Made by a program: the position numbers and the translations under genes
Shown here: piece after piece, positions 35,501 through 43,976 of the stretch
Position numbering within the stretch: position 1 is the stretch's first letter
Layout: each line of letters opens with the position of its first letter
Notes under the pieces: generated by a model
Databases searched by the model: none
Told to the model about the DNA's origin: nothing
The model's input: only the letters and a program-made list of their open reading frames with translations
Origin: Cyclobacteriaceae bacterium
GTDB taxonomy: Bacteria; Bacteroidota; Bacteroidia; Cytophagales; Cyclobacteriaceae
Assembly: GCA_028281285.1 (NCBI GenBank)
Contig: JANQKF010000038.1
Location: 1-64,000, forward strand
Length of the DNA: 64,000 bases
Direction: 5' to 3'

Positions 35501-36514
35501 GCCGGAATCGGTCGTGATGACCTTTCTTGCTTTGAACAACCACATTCAAAAAGTGAAAATGATGATGCCATTGTGGACATTGAAATAGGCTCATTCAGCA
35601 GTGATGATTCTTGGCTAATCTGGGGCAACGACAACGCTGCAATTGAAGCTACCCGCAACACCGAACGACCTGCCACCATCAACAGTCGTTTGAACCGAGA
35701 ATGGAGAGTGCAGGAAACAGGAACTATTGGAAGCGTTTCAGTGACATTTGATATATCCGCTATTACAGGAACTCCGACTGGAGATAATAATTTGAACCTC
35801 TTAAGAATGATGGTTGACAATGATGACGATTTTTCAGATGCTACCATCCTGGTAGAACCCACCTCCATTGATGCTGTGGCTAAGACTGCAACCTTTACCT
35901 ATGACTTCACTTCAGGAGATTATTATACACTTGGGTCCAGCGAACAAGATGCATTGCCAATTACCTTGATTTCATTTAATGCTTCAGTGCAGGAAAATAA
36001 CACAGTAAAAGTGGACTGGACTACTGCCCAGGAAGTAAACAATGCTCTTTTCAGCATCGAACGCAGTGAGAACGCTGTCGATTTTGAGGTAATTGGCTTC
36101 AAAGAAGGGGCTGGTGATAGCAACGCTATTCTTGAATACAGCTTCATAGATAATGAACCCCTTGAAGGAATTTCATACTATCGACTTGTACAAACAGATT
36201 TCAACGGTCAATTCACCACATCTCAATTGTCAAGAATAGAACTAAAATCAGAAAACCACCCGCCAAAGCTATATCCAAACCCAATTAGACAAGGCCAGGA
36301 ATTACATATTCAAGTGCCTGTTAAAGTAGAAGATCTCTATCAGGTTGTCGCTGTTGGAACAAGTGGCCAAATCAAATACTCGAGTGAAAAACACCTGCAG
36401 AAGGGGCTGAATGAACTGGTGATTTCAACCACAAATTTTAACCAAGGATTACATCTGATAAGGGTTTCTTCAAGTAAGAATGGCAGTATCATTATGAAGC
36501 TTCTCGTTCGATAG
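29522..36514 (+). CDS. Giant T9SS-secreted LamG-module protein, paralogue 1 of 3
   Basis: 2330 residues with a signal peptide ending FAQ (~res 30). A shared N-terminal domain (~30-340; STYDNFVLPDTLIIRRTD, LNAGYDNILVNN) is followed by four modules starting near residues 347, 793, 1269 and 1706. Each module has a LamG-like lectin fold with xLWLRADA and NFNPTIDF motifs, a helix RIESYLALKYGITL, one IAGIGRDD motif, and a closing ITFxxVxLxDGxYFTLG strand. The end (from ~2143, ALPITLISFNAS) is a fibronectin-like domain plus a type A T9SS sorting domain (LYPNPIRQGQ from ~2248; ends IIMKLLVR). Modules 2-4 begin with a Cys (CTPGN, CGPGG) paired with a Cys just after GIGRDD. Probable adhesin or surface layer; carbohydrate binding is inferred from the fold only. 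Confidence 0.85.
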   Translation: MDRKFHGHMLCLKLLVLALLVGSAKETFAQTQITTINTCTVTPSSSTCSGVPSGLTTSSYSATAPSDAGAGPDGVVQNETYTINFGQVQNLFVTSYVAGGSTYDNFVLPDTLIIRRTDAGSQLVIFYEYDNIDNTDPRSIDIDAEQQTNEDALYQSGLLNAGYDNILVNNATNFANVERIDIIYNSGVVTSSPSTAVFPIVDRGGNDDIRVAAISSLDANGDPSGYYPTVVQVNNNGTNDWGDSGIAHISLVMRRQDAASNPLPQAALGTQNIHGSAVSFSDFGVSANEIVYGYSIFADDVTATGNDLVDFTNATNYPTNTGSASGLDLVAGISTAVASDNNLIMATGPGGYKAALTTWLKANEDADVTTSTDGSTVTDWQDHALGDHDATTLFAAPTYESDAVADINFNPTVDFVDASETGLQIANNSDFNTATSYEQKGINIVFRTGNDITTRQQIYEQGSNDRGINIFIDGGSLVVGAWNVTNDGTGSPWDFNSISTSSITTETEYIVTLEFDGNSAETGSVTAYLNGASMGSFSNVVGLLFSDTDGIGIGDTNSQSRYGSLDTTPAASFYGSIPEFIYCNEPGSFSTAQRDRIESYLALKYGITLDQTTANNYVNSDGDIIFNTTNAAAIGGYLEYNNDIAGIGRDDNSEFLQIQSQSENVNSIVEMHRSVAAGIGTNNTWMIWGNDGGATTSSRIVTKPDNINERIERVWRVAEEGSMGVTDISFDLTGLGFGTTASDFSLLVAGNSSGADFSSATVITGGTFNGDVITFTDVNLADGAYFTLGTQFFICTPGNVQDGLSLWLKADAETYNEPTGTTPATDGNEVDYWGDQSRNNFDAVEGSNTANRPTWIETDVNFNPTIRFGAGSNETGFNLGSNYVFAPEADGGVHIFAAVEPESSLTGSSRNRKMVLDFGNAANNSYGMGVYGDRGAIVVEGTNNFNISPSASNFLADAEINDTGGTSDEKSMYVDGQIDDNTPISETNIDVDDSGITQASTHGSNQGPVSIGRQSETNNLGNNAGRRYFGDLHEVILYNQALTPIQEQRIRSYLAIKYGTTLSNNNDGDGSINEVLSGSVVEGDYVASDGTTITFDYSDDTGFVTNVAGIGRDDDTCLNQKQSRSVNSDAILTVGLGEIASNNAANSNSFDDDLDFFTWGSDGASTAFANITTSGTPGTVNERMLRIWRAQDTGNVGATDISFDLTGLTGYSTNAGDYQLIVASGGDNTSLEAGTTITGGTFNGTVLTFDNVDLTDGQYFTLGVSADLCGPGGVTSSMVLWLRSDAGTSTTTDNTSLATWTDQSTAGNDGTEATDQPTFKDNTTDNINFHPTIDFDGINDRLSVGDLSEIKSVTGTGNYTMLGVGIRQDANDNYVLGSTGGTNDEELYFGYSSANTTATLDHENNAINLTGLNAFDNPAQTPFLLFGEYDGTGRIFEELRDDNFNQNTDSNTTDIGGTQTNYIGDVTNTGNYNGLISEVLVYNSGITDLEKLRIYSYFAIKYGITLPQDNDNDLTLNEVISGSVAEGDLVASDGTTIIWDESNNNSSYHNGMAGIGRDDDACLNQKQSTSATDGTILTIGLGSVATDNAANSGIHDNLDFLVWGHDGATTSPGSSLDVPSTVSQRMPRVWRVEDTGSVGATEIQFDLTGLGYGTNADDFRLIVSNTSTMADGTLTAGGTFNGDVLSFTGIDLTDGQYFTLGTALTTCGPGGVNTNISLWLRADLEVYSDAGLTLATDGQNVQQWNDQSSPADNASEVDGGGGAPVEPTFETNEINYNPALLITDQNTTNNSYMETSLNSVSGDMTLISVFNTAQNQGSTTDFSQAPALIGANSSGTDDYGLGLSNGQLHFNAANNSSLNARSTGTYNDGEPYIATGTRVQAVSGAINLYANSASVATGTSDNTALSGPSTFAIGNHSTYTNAGQFQGDIAEAIVFSRVLTSGERTQVESYLAIKYGITRDVSGLSAAEQDYLAGDGGIIWDYDAQGTNFHNDIAGIGRDDLSCFEQPHSKSENDDAIVDIEIGSFSSDDSWLIWGNDNAAIEATRNTERPATINSRLNREWRVQETGTIGSVSVTFDISAITGTPTGDNNLNLLRMMVDNDDDFSDATILVEPTSIDAVAKTATFTYDFTSGDYYTLGSSEQDALPITLISFNASVQENNTVKVDWTTAQEVNNALFSIERSENAVDFEVIGFKEGAGDSNAILEYSFIDNEPLEGISYYRLVQTDFNGQFTTSQLSRIELKSENHPPKLYPNPIRQGQELHIQVPVKVEDLYQVVAVGTSGQIKYSSEKHLQKGLNELVISTTNFNQGLHLIRVSSSKNGSIIMKLLVR

Positions 36515-36622
36515 TCGGCCCTTAAATTCCAGTTTTAAAGAAAATTTAATTCAAAGACTTAAAAATCATATTATCAAATCAATAATGTATTGTAATTATA
36601 AAAGAAAGTAATGCAAAATCTC

Positions 36623-36653
36623 TTTTATAATTCGAATCATCATCGTACTTTTG
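36623..36653 (+). promoter_or_regulatory. Bacteroidota-type promoter of giant paralogue 2
   Basis: TTTT at 36623-36626 (3 of 4 to TTTG), 19-base spacer, and TACTTTTG at 36646-36653, the same -7 sequence as the tRNA-Phe promoter. The leader to the gene would be about 105 bases. Its presence suggests paralogue 2 is transcribed separately from paralogue 1. Confidence 0.55.
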
Positions 36654-36766
36654 GGTGACCTCTACCTAGTTACGTGACAACGTATCCTTTCACCTAAGGA
36701 ATCATTTGAAATTATTATTAGTGTATTTCGTCACAACATTTTTGTTGTTGACATTTTTTTGGTGTG

Positions 36767-39700
36767 ATGTGGTTTGTTGCATTTCTGAGGAAGAGTATGC
36801 TCCAATTGATAATATTATCAATTGGATTTTTCGCCTATGGCCAAACAGTAATTAGCACCATCAATACCAGCTCTTCTTCCGGCTCCACCACTACCTACGA
36901 TGCAACCTCCCCAAGCGATGCAGGTAATGATATCACGGCAAATACTGAGTACACCGTTCGTAACGGAACTGGTAATAATATTACTGTTTCTTCCTATGTC
37001 GTAAGTGGGAGAACCTATGACAACTTTCTGGTCCCGGATACATTAATCATCCGCAGAACTGATGGCGGTAGGTTTATCAACATTTGGTACACGATGAGCC
37101 AGATCAATACAGCGCCAAATCCAGACCAACTAGACCTTGACGCAGACCAGGTTTCGGATGCTGATGCACTATATCAATCAGGCAACATTAATGCTGGTTA
37201 TGACAATATTTTGGTAAACGAAGACGACCAGGCTTCCGGAACTATCCAGGCACAAGTCGAGAGAATAGATGTCATATGGTATTCCGGATTGGTCAGTTGT
37301 GAACCGGATAGTTCGGTATTCCCAATAATAGAACGCGGAGGAAACGATGAAATTAAAATTGCCGCTATTCTTGGTCTTGATTCCAATGGGGATCCTTCAA
37401 GCTATTCATCCATGGTGGACATAGAGGATTCAGACTGGCCCGGCTCGGGTATCTCAAATGATGACTACATGGTACTTAGAAGACAGGTAGTTGGACAAAA
37501 CCCGCTTCCACTGATCAATGTTGGGGTAATTGCCGGCCAAAGTGCTCAAATCGTTCAAGGGGTAGCAGTTTCATTTACAGAATTGGGCGTTTCGGCCAAT
37601 GAAGTAGTATATGGCTATTCTCTTTTCGCCTTTGATACAAATTCAACAGACCACACCTTGACGGATATCTCAACGTTCCCAACGAACACAACCGCTGCAA
37701 ATTCGGGTTTGGATTTAGTCGCTGGGGTCTCAGCTGCCGTTTCAGCCGATAATTGTTTGGTGGATGCAAAAGGACCGGGAGGTTATAAATCAGCATTGGC
37801 CACTTGGTACAAAGCTAATGAAGGAATTACCACGGCCACAGAAGCCTCAACGGTAACCGTCTGGCAAGATGCTGCAATTGCCGATAATGACGCAGAAGAC
37901 TATACAGGAAACGGAAGCTCAGCCCCCATTTACCGAAGTACATCAAGTACCATTAATTTCAATCCAACTGTGGATTTTTCAGGTGGAACACAAAGCCTCG
38001 AAATACCGGATGCCGCTGAAATAAATACAGATGGCAGCAGCGAGGGAAGTAACTCATTTGCCACCAAAGGAATTAACATCGCCTTCAGAACCGGTGCTGC
38101 AGTCACGAATAAACAAACGATATATGCTCAAGGTGACGATAGTCGCGGAATCAACATCTATATCCGATCCGGGAATGTGCATGTAACTGCCTTCAATACT
38201 CCGAATGACGGCTCGGGTGCTCCATGGAATTCCGCAACGGTTTCCACGGTTAGTGGTTCGGTTTCAGCTGATACCGAATACATTGTTACACTGGAACTGA
38301 ATGGTAACTCTGGCAGCTCAGGTAGCGTCACTGCTTACCTTAATGGTGCTTCCATGGGAAGCTTCAGCAGTGTTGGTCTACTTTATAATCATAATAGTAA
38401 CGGTTACATAGGTTTTGATGATGGTAACTCTCAGTTTGATGACGGTACTCAAGCTGGAACCGGCTCCTTTGAAGGAGAGATCTCTGAGTTCATCTATTGT
38501 AACGAACCTGGTTCTTCCTTCCCTCTTGCTCAACGTAACCGTATTGAAAGTTACCTTGCCTTAAAATATGGGATCACACTCGACCAAAGTACGGCCATAG
38601 ATTATTACAACTCCGCAGGGGCGGTAATATTCGATGCCACAAATGCAGCATCGATCGGTGGATACCTGGAATACAATCATGACATCGCAGGAATCGGTCG
38701 TGATGACGATTCTGAATTCGAGCAACAAAAATCGAAAAGTGAGAATACGAGTACAATTGTAACGGTTGACAAAGGAGCCTCAATTGGTGTTGACAATACC
38801 TGGCTTATCTGGGGCAATGATGACGGAGCGCTCACCGAAACTGCTACTGGCACTCCTGATACTGTTGACCTTCGATTAACACGAGTTTGGCGCGTGGCAG
38901 AGGAAAACGAAATGGGTGAAGTCTCTGTTTCCTTTGATGTGACGGGGCTTGGACTTAGTTCCAATGCCAGTAACTATAGCCTTCTGATTGGTAACAGCAG
39001 TTCCAATGGAGATTTTAGTAATGCCACAGTGGTTACAGGTGCGACAATCAATAGTAATGTCGTCACGTTCACTGGAGTCTCGTTGGAAGATGGTGAGTAC
39101 TTCACCCTGGGTACTGATTTCCTAACCTGTGCCCCGGGTGGAGTAAGTACAAATCTTGGCATGTGGTTCAGAGCAGATGCCGGAACTAATACGACAACAG
39201 ATGCCCAGGATGTCACCTCATGGGCCGATCAATCGGACAATGGAAATGACGCTTCAGCAGTGAGTAACGGGGTACCCGAGGAACCCACTTATCGAACAGG
39301 CGTGGTTAATTTCAATCCTACACTACGATTTACAGACCCCGGAAACTCCAACGTAACACACATGTCCTTTGGTAGTGTGAGTGATATTAGAACAGTGGCT
39401 ACTGACGATATGACTCTGATTAGTGTATTTGCCACCACGCAGAGCGAAGGAAATGGAGCTGATGAGTTTTTCAATGCACCGGCTTTGTTAAGTACGGACT
39501 TTTTCGATTCTCAGACCTATGCATTAGGCTTGAACAATGGTGTACTATTTGCAAAAATTGAAGACAGTGACCTAATCAGTTCAGGAGTTACATCGGGAGC
39601 AACGACTTACACCGATGGTATCTTCAGAATTGCCACAGCCACCAGAGTTAAAGCGGTGAGTGGTGCCCTTGAACTCTATGTGAATGCGGACAATATCAAC

Positions 39701-42700
39701 TCTGCGACTTCTGATAATACCAGTTTAAATGGTCATTACGGAATTGGTATAGGAAATGCAGAGACTGATCCACAGCAGGCCGCTCAATTTGAAGGCGATA
39801 TTCCGGAAACGATCGTGTATTCAGATGACCTGAGCAGTGAAGATAGAAATCGTGTCGAAAGCTACCTCGCAATTAAATATGGACTCACCTTGGCTGGAGC
39901 CGATGACGGCAGCACGGGCTCAGTTGACGAACGTGATTACAGAATGTCAGATGGTACCGCTATCTGGGACTATTCGGTTAGGACGTCCACTTATTACAAT
40001 GAAATTGCCGGAATCGGCCGTGACGATCGTTCTTGCCTGGAACAGAAACAGTCTAAAAGTGAAAGTACCGATGCAATTGTGACAATGGGACTTGGCACAA
40101 TTGCTACCGACAATGTGTCAAATACGGAGAATTTTGGCACCAATGAAAGCTTTTTGGTTTGGGGGAATGATAATGGCTCCAAACTTCAGTCGGCAGCTAA
40201 TACACTGGATGTTCCAGGTAACGTGACCGAGCGTATGACCAGAATCTGGAATGTCCAGGAAACTGGCACAGTAGGTGGTGTTACCGTTCAATTTGATATC
40301 TCCGGTCTCGGCTATAGCAATGTCATTTCAGATTTTCAACTTATTGTCTCCGGTACATCAACTATGGCAAGTGGCACATTGACTGTCCCTGCATCATTAG
40401 TGGACAATGTATTGACATTCACAAATGTTGATTTCAGCAATGGAGACTTCTTTACCATTGGAACTTCCAGAACGACCTGCGGACCTGGTAATGTAACAAC
40501 AAACCTTGTGCTTTGGATGGAAGCCGATGGTGGCACCAATACCACGACAGATGGAAGTGATGTAACCTCCTGGACCGACCAATCCAGCGTTGGCAATAAC
40601 GCTTCAGAAGCCAATCAGGGTGGTTTACCCGAAGAGCCCACTTACCAGGTTGGAGAAATCAATTACAATCCATCAATTCAATTCACCGACCCCGGAAACA
40701 CCAACAACTCCTATTTGGTGACAAGCTCTAATCCTGCTAGTGGAGATATGACACTCATCGCGGTTTTCGAAACGACCCAAAGTTCAGGAAACAGCAACTT
40801 CAATGAGTCCCCTGCCTTGCTTGGTGCTGAGGAAACGACCAGTGATGCGGATTACGGAATTGGTTTGACCAGCGGAAATTTATACACCAAAATCGAGTCT
40901 GCCTCTGGAGGAACCTCTGCTACAAGTAGCTCGACTTACAATGACGGTTTTCCTCATATCGCGACTTCTACAAGAGAACAAGCCGTATCAGGTGCCATTG
41001 AGCTATACCTTGATTCAGAGGATGTAGGAACAGGAACTTCGGATAATGTAGTCCTCTCCGGACCATCAGCATTAGCTATCGGTAACCATCAGGACCCGGT
41101 GACCGCCTCTCAATTCGCAGGTCAAATTCCTGAGGTCATTGTATACAGTGGGGTACTCAGCTCTGAGGACAGAAATAAGGTAGAATCTTATCTGGCTTTG
41201 AAATACGGTATCACCAGAAATGGTGCCGATGATGGTACAACCGGTAGCGTGGATGAAAGAGATTATCGTAGGTCTGATGGCACTGTAATCTGGGATTATA
41301 CGGGGCAGACTTCGACCTATTACAATGACATTGCAGGAATTGGAAGAGACGATGGATCCTGCTGGTCTCAAAAGCAATCAGCAAGCGAAAATTCAGATGA
41401 TATTCTGGCGGTAGGACTCAGCTCAATTGCCACTTCCAACCAACTGAATAATAACACTTTTGCTTCAGACGGTGATTTTATGGTATGGGGTAACGATAAC
41501 GGTGCAACCGACCAGGACAATGCCAACACCTCTGACCTACCTACCCTCTTATCGGAAAGGATGACCAGGATATGGCGCGTTCAGGAGACAGGTACAGTAG
41601 GAGAAGTAGAAGTAGCATTTGATCTCACTGGGCTGACCGGGGCTGGAGATTATAGCACCACGGCATCGGATTATCGACTGATTATTTCCAGCACGAGTAC
41701 GATGGCTGACGGACTTACTTACGATGGAGGCACCTTCAATGGTAGTGTATTGAGTTTCACAGGCATCAACTTCAGCAATGGAGACTACTTTACACTTGGC
41801 ACGGCCCTCAATACCTGCGGTCCAGGCGGGGTAAATTCAAACATCTCCTTCTGGTATAAGGCAGATGCGGGAACAAATACGACAACCGATGGAGCTGATG
41901 TCACGTCCTGGACCGACCAGGGTGGTGGAGCCAACAACGGTAGTGAAGTTGATCAAGGAGGCTTCACTCCTCTCGAACCAACCTATGAAACAAGTGAGAT
42001 CAACTTTAATCCGGCATTAAGATTTACAGATACAAATTCAAACAACAACTCATACATACAAACCACCTCCAATGCGGTTTCTGGTAACATGACCTTGATT
42101 TCCGTGTTCAGGACTGGTACTGCCCAAGGCACACAAGATGATTTCGTCAATACACCAGCACTAGTTGGTGCGGATGATACTGCCGATGGGCTGGATTATG
42201 GCCTGGGCATCGAAAATGGCCAAATCATTGTCAATGCAAGTGATGGTGTGACATTTGATGCTGAAACCACAACTACCTATACCGATAGTAATCCACATAT
42301 CGCGTTAGCTACAAGAGATCAGAGTACAGGTTCAATCGAGATCTACGTAGATTCGGAATCAGAGGCTACAGGTACAGGGAGCACATCCGCATTGTCCACA
42401 CCCAATCGATTTGGAATTGGGAACCACAATGACGCTGACATCCAAGCCCAATTTACGGGAGATATTGCCGAAACCTTGGTTTATTCGACCGTATTGAGCG
42501 ACCTGGAAATTGCAAAGGTAGGCTCATATTTGGCATTGAAGTACGGGATAACGATCTCCAACGACCAAGATGGTGATGCAACTGCGAACGAAGTCATCGA
42601 CCTTTCCGGGCCTGTCAACGAAGGTGATTATGTTTCTGCCGGTGGAACTGTCGTTTGGGACTATGCCGATCAGGGGTCTACCTATTTCAATGACATATTT

Positions 42701-43720
42701 GGTATTGGTAGAGATGATTTGTCTTGTCTCAATCAAACCAAGTCGAAAAGTGAAAATTCGGATGGGATAGTAACCTTTGAAATCACCGGTGGATTTGGCT
42801 TTGATGAACTTTTTCTAGTTTCAGGAAATGACAATGCGGCTATTGAGGATGTTACCAACAAGGAATTCAATACGGCCCAGGTGAAAAGTCGATTAAACAG
42901 GGAGTGGAGAGTACAGGAGACCGGTACAGTGGGTAGCATCTCAGTTACTTTCGATATTTCCGATGTCACCGGACCACTCGGAGTAGGCACCAACAATCTT
43001 AATCAATTGCGCATGATGGTAGATTCGGATGGTGATTTCACTTCCGGAGTGACTCTTTATGAACCTACTTCAATTGACGCTTCTAACAAAACTGCGACCT
43101 TCTCCGTCAATTTTGCCAATGGAGAGTATTATACTTTAGGCTCTACCGAAAGGGCAGCACTTCCAATAACACTCATTTCTTTCAATGCATCTGTTCTTAA
43201 CGATCAGGTTGAGATCACATGGTCTACTGCCGAAGAGATCAACAACGCATTCTACACTATAGAGAGAAGTAAGGACGGGAAAGAATTTGAAGCCATTGGA
43301 TTTGTAGAAGGTGCTGGCGACAGTCAGGAAATTCTAGAATATGTTTTCTATGACACCAAACCCGTGCCAGGAACTTCATTCTACCGCCTGAAACAGACCG
43401 ACTTTAACGGAGAATCCGATTATTCAGAAATAAGACGAATTCAACGTGCTGATGTACTGGAATCAAGCAGCAAAGTCTATCCAAATCCAATTGAAAAAGG
43501 GCAGGTACTAACCGTGGAATATCCGGTCTCGGAAACGACTCAAATCAAGGTTGCCATTTACAATTCTCAGGGTGTATTATACGGCTCTTTACTTAAGACT
43601 ATTTCTCCGGAATCCGGGGAATTTGAGGTCTCTACATCGCTCTTGTCAAAAGGACTACATTTCTTGAGAATTTCTAAATCCAATAAATCATTGGATATCC
43701 ATAAGTTTATCGTAAAATAA
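36767..43720 (+). CDS. Giant T9SS-secreted LamG-module protein, paralogue 2 of 3
   Basis: 2317 residues. The start chosen is ATG 36767 (MWFVAFLRKSMLQLIILSIG): a GTG three bases earlier is possible, and an ATG at 36797 with GAGGAAG before it would leave a signal peptide without its RK pair. Cleavage is probably after FAYGQ. Same plan as its neighbours: N-terminal domain (~25-330; TYDNFLVPDTLIIRRTDGGRF), four LamG-like modules from residues ~334, 787, 1237 and 1683, each with a GIGRDD motif, a fibronectin-like domain from ~2130 (ALPITLISFNAS), and a type A T9SS sorting domain (VYPNPIEKGQ from ~2237, ending LDIHKFIVK). Modules 2, 3 and 4 all open with ADAGTNTTTD-type or ADGGTNTTTD sequences, so they look more alike within this gene than module 4 of the neighbours. 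Terminators were not found on either side. Confidence 0.85.
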   Translation: MWFVAFLRKSMLQLIILSIGFFAYGQTVISTINTSSSSGSTTTYDATSPSDAGNDITANTEYTVRNGTGNNITVSSYVVSGRTYDNFLVPDTLIIRRTDGGRFINIWYTMSQINTAPNPDQLDLDADQVSDADALYQSGNINAGYDNILVNEDDQASGTIQAQVERIDVIWYSGLVSCEPDSSVFPIIERGGNDEIKIAAILGLDSNGDPSSYSSMVDIEDSDWPGSGISNDDYMVLRRQVVGQNPLPLINVGVIAGQSAQIVQGVAVSFTELGVSANEVVYGYSLFAFDTNSTDHTLTDISTFPTNTTAANSGLDLVAGVSAAVSADNCLVDAKGPGGYKSALATWYKANEGITTATEASTVTVWQDAAIADNDAEDYTGNGSSAPIYRSTSSTINFNPTVDFSGGTQSLEIPDAAEINTDGSSEGSNSFATKGINIAFRTGAAVTNKQTIYAQGDDSRGINIYIRSGNVHVTAFNTPNDGSGAPWNSATVSTVSGSVSADTEYIVTLELNGNSGSSGSVTAYLNGASMGSFSSVGLLYNHNSNGYIGFDDGNSQFDDGTQAGTGSFEGEISEFIYCNEPGSSFPLAQRNRIESYLALKYGITLDQSTAIDYYNSAGAVIFDATNAASIGGYLEYNHDIAGIGRDDDSEFEQQKSKSENTSTIVTVDKGASIGVDNTWLIWGNDDGALTETATGTPDTVDLRLTRVWRVAEENEMGEVSVSFDVTGLGLSSNASNYSLLIGNSSSNGDFSNATVVTGATINSNVVTFTGVSLEDGEYFTLGTDFLTCAPGGVSTNLGMWFRADAGTNTTTDAQDVTSWADQSDNGNDASAVSNGVPEEPTYRTGVVNFNPTLRFTDPGNSNVTHMSFGSVSDIRTVATDDMTLISVFATTQSEGNGADEFFNAPALLSTDFFDSQTYALGLNNGVLFAKIEDSDLISSGVTSGATTYTDGIFRIATATRVKAVSGALELYVNADNINSATSDNTSLNGHYGIGIGNAETDPQQAAQFEGDIPETIVYSDDLSSEDRNRVESYLAIKYGLTLAGADDGSTGSVDERDYRMSDGTAIWDYSVRTSTYYNEIAGIGRDDRSCLEQKQSKSESTDAIVTMGLGTIATDNVSNTENFGTNESFLVWGNDNGSKLQSAANTLDVPGNVTERMTRIWNVQETGTVGGVTVQFDISGLGYSNVISDFQLIVSGTSTMASGTLTVPASLVDNVLTFTNVDFSNGDFFTIGTSRTTCGPGNVTTNLVLWMEADGGTNTTTDGSDVTSWTDQSSVGNNASEANQGGLPEEPTYQVGEINYNPSIQFTDPGNTNNSYLVTSSNPASGDMTLIAVFETTQSSGNSNFNESPALLGAEETTSDADYGIGLTSGNLYTKIESASGGTSATSSSTYNDGFPHIATSTREQAVSGAIELYLDSEDVGTGTSDNVVLSGPSALAIGNHQDPVTASQFAGQIPEVIVYSGVLSSEDRNKVESYLALKYGITRNGADDGTTGSVDERDYRRSDGTVIWDYTGQTSTYYNDIAGIGRDDGSCWSQKQSASENSDDILAVGLSSIATSNQLNNNTFASDGDFMVWGNDNGATDQDNANTSDLPTLLSERMTRIWRVQETGTVGEVEVAFDLTGLTGAGDYSTTASDYRLIISSTSTMADGLTYDGGTFNGSVLSFTGINFSNGDYFTLGTALNTCGPGGVNSNISFWYKADAGTNTTTDGADVTSWTDQGGGANNGSEVDQGGFTPLEPTYETSEINFNPALRFTDTNSNNNSYIQTTSNAVSGNMTLISVFRTGTAQGTQDDFVNTPALVGADDTADGLDYGLGIENGQIIVNASDGVTFDAETTTTYTDSNPHIALATRDQSTGSIEIYVDSESEATGTGSTSALSTPNRFGIGNHNDADIQAQFTGDIAETLVYSTVLSDLEIAKVGSYLALKYGITISNDQDGDATANEVIDLSGPVNEGDYVSAGGTVVWDYADQGSTYFNDIFGIGRDDLSCLNQTKSKSENSDGIVTFEITGGFGFDELFLVSGNDNAAIEDVTNKEFNTAQVKSRLNREWRVQETGTVGSISVTFDISDVTGPLGVGTNNLNQLRMMVDSDGDFTSGVTLYEPTSIDASNKTATFSVNFANGEYYTLGSTERAALPITLISFNASVLNDQVEITWSTAEEINNAFYTIERSKDGKEFEAIGFVEGAGDSQEILEYVFYDTKPVPGTSFYRLKQTDFNGESDYSEIRRIQRADVLESSSKVYPNPIEKGQVLTVEYPVSETTQIKVAIYNSQGVLYGSLLKTISPESGEFEVSTSLLSKGLHFLRISKSNKSLDIHKFIVK

Positions 43721-43951
43721 TAATAAAATTCGTTCCCAAATTTGATCATCATTTTCCCAATATGGGACAATTTTAATTTTCAAAATCTTTTTTCTGCAGT
43801 TGGTAGGGTGTTTTGAAGGTCGGGCGTAGTATTTGAGTACTCTCAACGGACAGCTTTGTCCAAATAAAATCAATTAATTAATGCGTCCTGGGTCTCGATG
43901 TAATATCGCCCTTAATTCTTCGGAAAATCCAAAAAAAAGGATATTTTCGCA

Positions 43952-43965
43952 TCAGAATATTCTGA
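43952..43965. repeat. 14-base palindrome before the start of giant paralogue 3
   Basis: TCAGAATATTCTGA is a perfect palindrome ending just before GAGAGGA, the likely ribosome-binding site of the ATG at 43977. It could be an operator or a small hairpin limiting initiation; a second hairpin, GGACA-GCTT-TGTCC, lies at 43848-43861. Confidence 0.35.
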
Positions 43966-43976
43966 GAGGAATTTCT

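Noticed and set aside
36515..36640. AT-rich gap as a possible origin or attachment site
   Set aside because: No DnaA-box cluster, tRNA gene or integrase nearby; it looks like an ordinary promoter region.
43881..43976. 32-residue N-terminal extension of giant paralogue 3
   Set aside because: It would bury the signal peptide; the ATG at 43977 has AGAGGA before it and yields a normal leader.
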